A DNA stretch of 64,000 nt from CBIHON01 sp966211965 (lineage in GTDB: Bacteria; Pseudomonadota; Gammaproteobacteria; Burkholderiales; Burkholderiaceae_D), in assembly GCA_966211965.1 (NCBI GenBank), contig CBIHON010000023.1:24073-88072 (forward strand), given 5' to 3'. The position numbers and the translations under genes were made by a program. Shown here piece after piece: positions 34,314 to 40,883 of this stretch. Every line of letters starts with the position of its first letter. The stretch's first letter is position 1. Below the pieces are notes generated by a model that was not told the DNA's origin, searched no databases, and saw only the letters and a list, made by a program, of their open reading frames with translations.

Positions 34314-35621
34314 CTATGTCAATCCTAAACGTTGCGATTGGCGGGAAGCAAACTTCCCCAGTGCGCCATAGCGCTCTCTCAACTCTTGAAACGATTCCCA
34401 GTTCACATAACTTTTCTTGAAAGTACGGTCGCTCATGCGAGCGTCCTTTGTCAGATAAATCCGGCCGCCATAGTCGAGCACCATCGCATCGAGCGCATCC
34501 AGGAGTTCGAACAAGCCATCCTCGACCTTGAAATCGAGAGCGAGCGTGTAGCCCTCCATCGGGAAGGAGAGGAAATTCGCATTTTGCTTGCCGAACACCT
34601 TCAACACCGCAAGAAAGGAGCCGCGGCCCGAGCTGGAAATTTTTTCCAGAATTGCCCGCATTCCTTCGATCCCGGCCAGCTTGGGAAGAACGAACTGATA
34701 TTGGACAAAACCGTTCTTTCCATACAGGCGATTCCATTGATGAAGACCGTCCAGCGGATAAAAGAACGATTCATAGTGAACCGTGTGCAAGGACTTTTCC
34801 TGCAGTACGCGATGGTAATAGAGGGTATTGAATGCCTTGATTGTGAAGCGATTCAGCAACTTCCCAGGCATATCGAACGGCACCACTATCTGGCGCTTGG
34901 ATCGCCGGTTCAAGTCCCCTTCCCTCGCATGTTCTCCCAGCATGACCAGCGACCGGCCAAGCGCGGAGCCGGCAGCCAGGCAATCGATCCAGGCGACGGT
35001 GTAGGTGCTCCCCTGGTTTGCGTCGAGTAAATCAATTGCGTATTGCAGGTTGGGCGCCTTGAGCGTGTGCTGTTCGATGAAGGCGCTGCGTATCGGCTTC
35101 AGGCTCAGCGACGCCTCCAGAATAATGCCGGTGAGTCCCATGCCGCCGCAGGTGGCACGAAACAGCTCCGCATGATTTTGAGGGGAACAGCTGAGGATCT
35201 CGCCTGTCGCCAGCATGAGATCGAAGCTGTCGACATACTCGCTGAAGCATCCTTCCAGATGATGATTTTTCCCATGCACATCGCTGGCAATCGCCCCGCC
35301 AACCGTGACGAATTTGGTGCCGGGAGTGACCGGCAAAAACCAGCCCTTCGGCACAAACACCTCCAGCAGTTCGGCCAGCGTCACGCCGGCACCGCAACGC
35401 AAACGTCCCCTGTCCGCATCAAAGTCAAGAAGCAAATCGAGATGCCTGGTGCCGATCACTTGCGGCGCCAAGGCGCTGTCTCCGTAGCTGCGTCCCATCC
35501 CCCGCGAGATGACCGTATTGCCGTTCAAGCGCGACAGACAGGTGGAAACCGCCGACTTTGTCGATGGAACCTGTTCTTCTGTTTCGATGCTTGGATAACG
35601 CCCCCACCCCTGTATCTTCAT
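34314..35621 (-). CDS. dprE1: DprE1-like decaprenylphosphoryl-D-ribose 2'-oxidase
   Basis: 435-residue VAO-type FAD oxidoreductase. FAD-binding segments are VISRGMGRSYGDSALAP and TVGGAIASDVHGKNHHLEG, which match DprE1 closely. The C-terminal region has GYTLALDFKVEDG and GGRIYLTKDARM, the latter holding the conserved active-site Lys. Where the mycobacterial enzyme has the drug-reactive Cys387 (NICVDFP by recall), this protein has Ala. It overlaps the GtrA gene by 4 bases (ATGA) and abuts dprE2. The order gtrA-dprE1-dprE2-glycosyltransferase matches the mycobacterial Rv3789-Rv3792 order. Confidence 0.93.
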   Translation of the reverse strand: MKIQGWGRYPSIETEEQVPSTKSAVSTCLSRLNGNTVISRGMGRSYGDSALAPQVIGTRHLDLLLDFDADRGRLRCGAGVTLAELLEVFVPKGWFLPVTPGTKFVTVGGAIASDVHGKNHHLEGCFSEYVDSFDLMLATGEILSCSPQNHAELFRATCGGMGLTGIILEASLSLKPIRSAFIEQHTLKAPNLQYAIDLLDANQGSTYTVAWIDCLAAGSALGRSLVMLGEHAREGDLNRRSKRQIVVPFDMPGKLLNRFTIKAFNTLYYHRVLQEKSLHTVHYESFFYPLDGLHQWNRLYGKNGFVQYQFVLPKLAGIEGMRAILEKISSSGRGSFLAVLKVFGKQNANFLSFPMEGYTLALDFKVEDGLFELLDALDAMVLDYGGRIYLTKDARMSDRTFKKSYVNWESFQELRERYGALGKFASRQSQRLGLT

Positions 35622-36013
35622 CGGGCGACGCCCTCATGAAAGACCAGCCGCTTGTCGAGCTGGTACTTGGCGATATAACCGAGCGCCAATCCGATCGCGC
35701 CGCCGAGATAGCGCAATTCCTTGGTTTTAAAAAAGTAATCGAACCCGAACTCGAAACCCCAGAAGACAGTCGTCGTCAAGATGCCTGTCAACGCGTATAA
35801 AAAAAATGTCTGGCCGTCGTGCACGGCATCACGGGTACGAAACCGGAATATATAGCGCTTGTCGAGCCAATACTTGAGAAGCAGGCCAACCCCGGTACCA
35901 ATCATCACCGACAAGAAAACGCTGTACATTCCCGCATAAAGCCGGATCGCCAGATCCTGGCTCAGGATATTGGCTGCGGTAGCGAGCAATGCAAAAAGTA
36001 TGTAAAGAATCAT
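35618..36013 (-). CDS. GtrA-family small membrane protein
   Basis: 131 residues with four predicted transmembrane segments (MILYILFALLATAANILSQD; TGVGLLLKYWLDKRYIF; ALTGILTTTVFWGFEFGF; GGAIGLALGYIAKYQLDKRL), the GtrA pattern. GtrA proteins help flip or anchor polyprenyl-phosphate sugars; the mycobacterial homologue Rv3789 sits next to dprE1. It overlaps dprE1 by 4 bases. The first 26 residues and ~75 bases upstream are duplicated at 39256-39410, where they begin a chimeric gene. Confidence 0.9.
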   Translation of the reverse strand: MILYILFALLATAANILSQDLAIRLYAGMYSVFLSVMIGTGVGLLLKYWLDKRYIFRFRTRDAVHDGQTFFLYALTGILTTTVFWGFEFGFDYFFKTKELRYLGGAIGLALGYIAKYQLDKRLVFHEGVAR

Positions 36014-36168
36014 TTAGCGTCACAGCAAGCTTTGATCATCCATTCTAGCCACCGGCAAAAATTGCCGACTTGATTATTATCATTTTTTACGTCGATTGTC
36101 GGCGGTCACCTGTTTTGCTGCCAAATCTGTTTCATAACTTTCTCTATCCGCAGATCAGGCAGAAGATG

Positions 36169-37683
36169 TCAGCGTTCAAAAGAAAGATAAAAGCCCGTCT
36201 CGCGCTCCTGCTCCCGATACGCAAGAAGCGCCGATTTCAGTTTGGAAGCCCCGTCCTGGCTGGCTGCGAAAAAGGCGACCCGGCTGTCCGCAGGAGTGAT
36301 ATCGGGTAAAGGCAGATTGAGAGTGGCGACCTTGATCCAGTTGTCGGGCCGCTTCGTGAACCAGGAATCGTAGACGATCGCATATTCGACGTTATGCTTC
36401 TGCATCAGCCGGTTGATCCAATCAACCGGCTCGTCCTTGATCCTGGCTTTCAGCGCCTCATTCGAACCCAATCCCCACAGGTCGAGCACATAGTTCCCGG
36501 ACCGGAATGAGACTAGGCCGAGGTCATTCACCGCGACCGGGGCTTTGATATAGTCCCGCACGATCACGCCCATCTGTTCCTGTTGGTCGGAAATATTTCT
36601 GCTGGCAAACGGAGTCGTCATCGTTGCATATATCAGGGATTTCGACGCCAAAACCAGCACCGCGACAAGCACTGCGATGGTCGCGGTGCTCGCCGTCGCG
36701 GATGTCCTTTGGCCAAAATCAATCGCTGGCAATCTGGAGATGAGCAGCAGGACGATCCAGGAATAGTAGTAGACTTCATATCTGCCGTAACCGTTGGTCG
36801 CACCGAAAATCAAATGCAGAATGCTTGGCAATATTATCCAGAGAACCGCTTTCAGCCTCTCTTGCCGAAAAACATAGAGCGTGTAGAAGACGACCGGCAG
36901 GAAAAAAATCTCTGCCCGGAAATTCGCTTTAAATTTGAGAAACAAGTTGGCCAAGTGATTGCCGCCCTCGTTGAAGACGCTCTTTGCCTGAATGGAGGAA
37001 GGAAGATATCCCAAACCCATCTTGCTCAGAAATACCGAGAAGAGCACCAGGAAAAAAATGGTCAGGGCGAGCGTCCCGACTGCCTGTTTGCGTCTGGTGT
37101 TGGTAACGAACAGATAGACCAGCACCGGACCGGAGATGGCGAGGCCTTCATATCGGATGAGCGGCAACAATATGAGAGCAATCCAGAAAAGTTTTCCATA
37201 TGCGGCATTGATACAGCAGTACGCAATGAATACCACCAGCAAGACCTGGACCGAATGCTCCATGCCGGTAAATACCAGGCCATAATAATTCAACAGCGCA
37301 CAGAGCAGGACTGCTCCCAGAGCCGCCACCAGAACCGGCTGCGACTTCGATATTTGCCGGAACGCCAGCGCACTCGCAAGCAGGAATGCCAGGATATTGA
37401 TCAGCAAGGGAACATACTCGAAGAAGCCGGCGCCGCCGAAAGGCGCGAGGAAAAACGGCCACAAGATGCTGGAGGAAGGGGCGGAATATTCCTGCAAATT
37501 GATACCGTAATGCCCGGCGTGAATATTACGTGCCAGCGCCAAGTGAATATACGGATCGTCCAGCGTATAAAAAAATTTACCGCTTGTAGCGATAATCAGC
37601 ATGAGAAGCGCCAACAGTGGAACTACCGCCGCCAGCATGAACATGGTCCACTGCTTTCCTGAAGGGATATCGTTGATTTTCAT
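36169..37683 (-). CDS. GT-C-like polytopic membrane protein
   Basis: 504 residues, about 11-12 hydrophobic segments in the first ~370 residues, then a soluble C-terminal part of ~130 residues. The first outer loop, FFYTLDDPYIHLALARNI, has the paired acidic residues and His seen at the catalytic loop of GT-C transferases that use lipid-phosphate sugars. No specific family name can be given. Good ribosome site AGGACA lies just upstream of the ATG. It is upstream of gtrA-dprE1-dprE2 in the same orientation (155-base gap), so it may be a second arabinofuranosyltransferase-type enzyme or process another lipid-linked sugar (inference). Confidence 0.75.
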   Translation of the reverse strand: MKINDIPSGKQWTMFMLAAVVPLLALLMLIIATSGKFFYTLDDPYIHLALARNIHAGHYGINLQEYSAPSSSILWPFFLAPFGGAGFFEYVPLLINILAFLLASALAFRQISKSQPVLVAALGAVLLCALLNYYGLVFTGMEHSVQVLLVVFIAYCCINAAYGKLFWIALILLPLIRYEGLAISGPVLVYLFVTNTRRKQAVGTLALTIFFLVLFSVFLSKMGLGYLPSSIQAKSVFNEGGNHLANLFLKFKANFRAEIFFLPVVFYTLYVFRQERLKAVLWIILPSILHLIFGATNGYGRYEVYYYSWIVLLLISRLPAIDFGQRTSATASTATIAVLVAVLVLASKSLIYATMTTPFASRNISDQQEQMGVIVRDYIKAPVAVNDLGLVSFRSGNYVLDLWGLGSNEALKARIKDEPVDWINRLMQKHNVEYAIVYDSWFTKRPDNWIKVATLNLPLPDITPADSRVAFFAASQDGASKLKSALLAYREQERETGFYLSFER

Positions 37684-37721
37684 TGTCCTGTTTATGAGAT
37701 AGGAGCCGGTAACGTCTTACT

Positions 37722-37857
37722 GCCTGTTTGAAAATGAAATTGCTCAGTTTTTTCTGGCAATCTTCTGCCAATCTACGAGCTCAACGCGCAAGAACATTGC
37801 CCTCATCTGGTTTAATTTTTTGCAGCGCTTGCGTCGAAAACGCATTTTCAAACAGGC
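37722..37857. repeat. MITE-like element with 15-bp terminal inverted repeats
   Basis: GCCTGTTTGAAAATG (37722-37736) and CATTTTCAAACAGGC (37843-37857) are perfect inverted repeats bounding 106 bases. On the minus strand the interior has an open frame of ~33 codons (from ATG overlapping the right repeat to a TGA near 37742) rich in Lys/Arg, possibly the remnant of a transposase end. It lies just upstream of the GT-C gene start and could affect its expression. No target-site duplication was evident. Confidence 0.6.
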
Positions 37858-37963
37858 TCTAGTATCCAACCGTTAAGCTTCCCGGCATTTGACTTTCCGC
37901 ATGACGACGGCGAAATATCTTGAGTGTGTACTTAACTCGATTCTATTCATTTGCGAAATGCTT

Positions 37964-38049
37964 ACCAATTTTTCGTAGGGTGGGTAAAACCCGCGCTGTC
38001 TATGCCGAGACGGCACAGTGCGGGTTTTACCCACCCTACGGAAATCGGT
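37964..38049. repeat. Long perfect hairpin (REP-like / terminator)
   Basis: The stem CGTAGGGTGGGTAAAACCC... (37974-37994) pairs perfectly over 21 bases with 38020-38040. Partially complementary extensions outward (ACCAATTTTT / GAAATCGGT) bring each arm to ~31 bases. The loop has CTGT/ACAG and GCCG-AGA-CGGC pairs, so almost the whole 86 bases can fold. It stands ~25 bases after the end of the chimeric gene and could end its transcript. The GTAGGGTGGGTAAAACCC palindrome type is familiar as a dispersed intergenic repeat in several proteobacteria. Confidence 0.75.
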
Positions 38050-38073
38050 AATTTTTACGCGAATGCCAATAGA

Positions 38074-39333
38074 TCAATACAGCGGCGTACAGCTATTCTT
38101 CCGCAGTATCTCGGCCCACCCGAGAGCGCCGCGGGCCACGTCGAAGTCAAGCATGTGCTTGTTGAATACATTGACGACATTGCCAAGGACCGCCGGATCA
38201 AAATCCGCGAGATCGATCCAGTCGTAGCCCACTGATACGCGCTCGTAATTATTCGTCGATAAAGATACGCCGTTAATATCCGGTGCGACGTCGGAGATCT
38301 CCGGGCGGCTGTCGATGATTTTACTTTTCAAGGTGACAGCCAGCTTCCTCATGTCTGCATCCGTCAACCCGCCCACGTTGAATTTTCTGGCCGCAACCAG
38401 AAAGGATATATCGACATGCCCATGATTGGTATCTTCCCACCCATAGCCTGGACGGCCCCCTTCGTAGCGCCAGAGATAGCCATCATTAACGACCTGCGCA
38501 AACTTCAAGAAGTAGTTTGCCGCCTTGTCAGCCTTGTAGAGATACGCCGCAGGGGGCGTCTGCCCCTTCATCCGGTATACGCGATCCATCAAGAGCAGCG
38601 CTTTTGCCATAGACGCGCCCTGATTGAACATCAGCAGCGCATCGCTACCGCAAAGACTTTCACCATCGGCACCGCAGGAAGCGTAAATATAGAAACTGGC
38701 ATCGAGTATCGGAGAATGATCGACCCATCTGTAGTCGTACATTTTGACCGCGCGCTCTGCCCTGGCCAGGTAGATCTCCGCCTTTGGCCGATAAGCGGCA
38801 AATCGCGGGTCCTTATACACCGTATAGACGAAATGCATGATCGCCTGCGTCACTTGAGCGGTGCCGAGTTGATCATACAGAGGTGCGAGCCCCCATCCGC
38901 CGCGAGGATTTTCGACGGCCAGCATATGATCGATCGAGGTCACGGCTCGATCGAGATACTTGGCGTCGCCATAGGTTGCCGCCATCGATACATATGCCCG
39001 TATCCAGTAATACAAGGTCCACGCCAAATCGCCTCCGTCATTACTAAGATCTGGAACCGTATTGCCATAGGGTGTGATGAAATGCGCGTCCCATGCCGCT
39101 TGGCTGCCGATCGTCGGCTTGACCGGGCTGCCGGTGCACGAGGGAGGCGGTGCGGTATCGGCGGCGGCGTTCACATCCTTCCCGGTTCGACGTGCGGTGC
39201 TATTGCCATCGCCATAAAATGCGCCGCCGCTTCTCCAGGCGCCGATCGTCTCATTGTAGAGTCGAAAAGCCAGGTCTTGGCTCAGGATATTTGCCGTAGT
39301 CACAAGCAATGCGAAAAGTATGTAAAAAATCAT
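38074..39333 (-). CDS. Chimeric protein: GtrA N-terminal helix fused to an alpha/alpha-barrel-like domain
   Basis: 419 residues. Residues 1-26 (MIFYILFALLVTTANILSQD, then LAFRLY) match the GtrA protein at 35618 at 22 of 26 positions and form one hydrophobic helix. A low-complexity linker ends in TAPPPSC. From ~residue 70 the protein matches the last ~330 residues of the protein at 40884, with DGGDLAWTLYYWIRAYVSMA, YLWRYEGGRPGYGWEDTNHG and the shared C-terminus AEILRKNSCTPLY. Such helix-rich repeats suggest an (alpha/alpha)6 barrel like those of polysaccharide lyases and hydrolases, though no catalytic family is recognised. The helix could act as a signal anchor. The catalytic role and expression are unproven. 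Confidence 0.75.
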   Translation of the reverse strand: MIFYILFALLVTTANILSQDLAFRLYNETIGAWRSGGAFYGDGNSTARRTGKDVNAAADTAPPPSCTGSPVKPTIGSQAAWDAHFITPYGNTVPDLSNDGGDLAWTLYYWIRAYVSMAATYGDAKYLDRAVTSIDHMLAVENPRGGWGLAPLYDQLGTAQVTQAIMHFVYTVYKDPRFAAYRPKAEIYLARAERAVKMYDYRWVDHSPILDASFYIYASCGADGESLCGSDALLMFNQGASMAKALLLMDRVYRMKGQTPPAAYLYKADKAANYFLKFAQVVNDGYLWRYEGGRPGYGWEDTNHGHVDISFLVAARKFNVGGLTDADMRKLAVTLKSKIIDSRPEISDVAPDINGVSLSTNNYERVSVGYDWIDLADFDPAVLGNVVNVFNKHMLDFDVARGALGWAEILRKNSCTPLY

Positions 39334-39412
39334 TTGGCCTCACGCTCTTAGTTTGATGATTGTCAATTCTAATAAGCCGTCAAAATCGTAGGCTTGATAA
39401 TTATCATTTCTG
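39334..39412. promoter_or_regulatory. Divergent promoter region duplicated from upstream of gtrA
   Basis: About 80 bases between the chimeric gene (-) and the UbiA gene (+). Most of it is similar to 36014-36090 upstream of gtrA. It contains a perfect palindrome TGATAATTATCA (39395-39406); the gtrA copy reads TGATTATTATCA (36071-36082), one change away. The conserved AT-rich site may be an operator or promoter core shared by both units. Confidence 0.45.
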
Positions 39413-40312
39413 GTGGCGGATTTTCAAATGGATGCTCTAAGGATACGGCACTCGGCAGCGGATCAGATGCTGGGTCTGATCAAGCTGATGCGCCCCAAGC
39501 AATGGATCAAGAACGGCTTTGTTTTCGCGCCTTTGCTATTTACGGGAGAATTTCTCAATCTGGGTTGGATTAATGCCTCCATGTTCGCGGCGCTGTTATT
39601 CTGCATCGCTTCGTCGGCAACCTATGTGATCAACGATATCAGCGATATAGAACGCGATCGCCGGCACGAAAAGAAATCGAAAACCCGTCCTCTTGCCGCC
39701 GGGATTATTACCGTCCCGATGGCTCTCGGACTGCTGGCGTTTCTCTATGGCTTGCTGATATGGGGCTGGTTCATCGCGCCGAAGGTGGGATGGGTCATTC
39801 TCAGTTATCTTCTTCTCAACCTGGCTTATACCTTCGTTCTGAAGCACCAACCTGTTCTCGATATTTTTTCTATTGCATTGGGATTTGTCTTGCGCGTGTA
39901 CTGTGGCGCGGTCGCGTTGTCCGTACCGCTCTCTGGCTGGATGGCGGTGACGACCATGTGTCTTGCGCTTTATCTCGCGGCCATCAAGCGCCGGCAGGAA
40001 CTGGCTAAAAATGGTACGGAAGGACGCCGCGTCCTTCTAAAATATTCCGCTTCCCTGGTGGAGCGGTATGCACAAATGTCGGCAATGGGCGCCATGGTTT
40101 TCTATAGCCTGTTCGTCATGTCGGCAAAACCGCAGATGGTTATTTCCATCCCCCTCGTCTTGTTCGGCCTGTTCCGCTACTGGTACGTGGTCGAAGAACT
40201 GGAGCGCGGAGAGTCGCCGACCGATGCCCTGGTGGCGGATTGGCAGTTGCTGCTGACGATCGCATCCTGGGTGGGTGTCTGCGCTTGGGTTTTGTGGCCG
40301 GTGAAAGGATAA
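39413..40312 (+). CDS. UbiA-family decaprenyl-phosphate phosphoribosyltransferase-like enzyme
   Basis: 299-residue prenyltransferase-fold membrane protein with about 9 hydrophobic segments. The first Asp-rich motif is VINDISDIERDRRHEKK followed by TRPLAAG, close to mycobacterial Rv3806c, which transfers phosphoribose from PRPP to decaprenyl phosphate. The N-terminal RPKQWIKNGFVFAPLLF is typical of this subfamily. A GTG at 39413 or an ATG at 39428 could be the start; 39428 has GGCGGA about 8 bases upstream. It is followed after 3 bases by a divergent PAP2 gene. With dprE1/dprE2 nearby it likely opens the polyprenyl-phosphoryl-D-arabinose pathway. UbiA enzymes of quinone synthesis are less similar. 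Confidence 0.88.
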   Translation: MADFQMDALRIRHSAADQMLGLIKLMRPKQWIKNGFVFAPLLFTGEFLNLGWINASMFAALLFCIASSATYVINDISDIERDRRHEKKSKTRPLAAGIITVPMALGLLAFLYGLLIWGWFIAPKVGWVILSYLLLNLAYTFVLKHQPVLDIFSIALGFVLRVYCGAVALSVPLSGWMAVTTMCLALYLAAIKRRQELAKNGTEGRRVLLKYSASLVERYAQMSAMGAMVFYSLFVMSAKPQMVISIPLVLFGLFRYWYVVEELERGESPTDALVADWQLLLTIASWVGVCAWVLWPVKG

Positions 40313-40315
40313 GCC

Positions 40316-40729
40316 GTGGATTTGACTTATGCGCTAACCCCCTTCATTGCCTGGCTGGTCGCGGGGGTGATGAAATTCTTGATCAACAGCATTCGCGCAA
40401 AACAATTGGCCTTCGGGCTGATCGGTTACGGCGGATTTCCCAGCAACCATAGCGCAATAGCCAGCAGCATGACGGCGCTCATCGCTTTGAAGGAAGGCAT
40501 ATCGAATCCTGCGTTTGGCGTGGCGCTTACATTTGCCTTCATCGTCATGCTCGATGCGGGCAGCTTGCGCCGGCAAATAGGAAAACATGCCACCGCGATA
40601 AATACGCTCTCTCCGGAAGATGTTTCTCGCGCCAAGCTGCGCGAGCGTATTGGGCATACACCGCTAGAAATAGCGGCGGGCATCGTGGTCGGCATTCTTG
40701 TCGCATTTACCGAGTCGATGCCGGCATGA
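40316..40729 (+). CDS. Divergent PAP2 (DUF212) membrane phosphatase candidate
   Basis: 137 residues with three to four hydrophobic segments and the motif GGFPSNHSAIASSM, the PSxHS phosphatase signature of DUF212 proteins. LDAGSLRRQIGKHA follows. The start is GTG at 40316, three bases after the UbiA stop, so the two are coupled. In mycobacteria the UbiA product is dephosphorylated by a PAP2 enzyme (Rv3807c) encoded next to it. The same step is the obvious role here, carried out by a different PAP2 branch (inference). A phosphatase acting on another polyprenyl phosphate is possible. Confidence 0.85.
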   Translation: MDLTYALTPFIAWLVAGVMKFLINSIRAKQLAFGLIGYGGFPSNHSAIASSMTALIALKEGISNPAFGVALTFAFIVMLDAGSLRRQIGKHATAINTLSPEDVSRAKLRERIGHTPLEIAAGIVVGILVAFTESMPA

Positions 40730-40764
40730 GAACCTGCTCATGGTCTCGCAAGAAGTCGCAATAG

Positions 40765-40794
40765 AAAAGGGAGGACATCTCTGTCCTCCCTTTT
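40765..40794. terminator. Bidirectional rho-independent terminator
   Basis: Perfect 13-base stem AAAAGGGAGGACA/TGTCCTCCCTTTT with a 4-base TCTC loop and T-run on each strand. It lies 36 bases after the DUF212 gene and ~90 bases beyond the end of the convergent 40884 gene, so it can serve both transcripts. Confidence 0.9.
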
Positions 40795-40883
40795 ACTGCA
40801 GCAATTGAAGTGGTACCGGAGAACGCTCTGACCGGAGGACGGGCTTGACTACAGCCCGCCTTCCGGCTTGGCGTGCCAGGCAA

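Larger units (their letters stand above)
37684..38073. other. Intergenic region with two foldback elements
   Basis: 390 bases between the chimeric gene end and the GT-C gene start, both minus strand. It contains the inverted-repeat element at 37722-37857 and the long hairpin at 37964-38049. No other gene is convincing. Confidence 0.6.
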
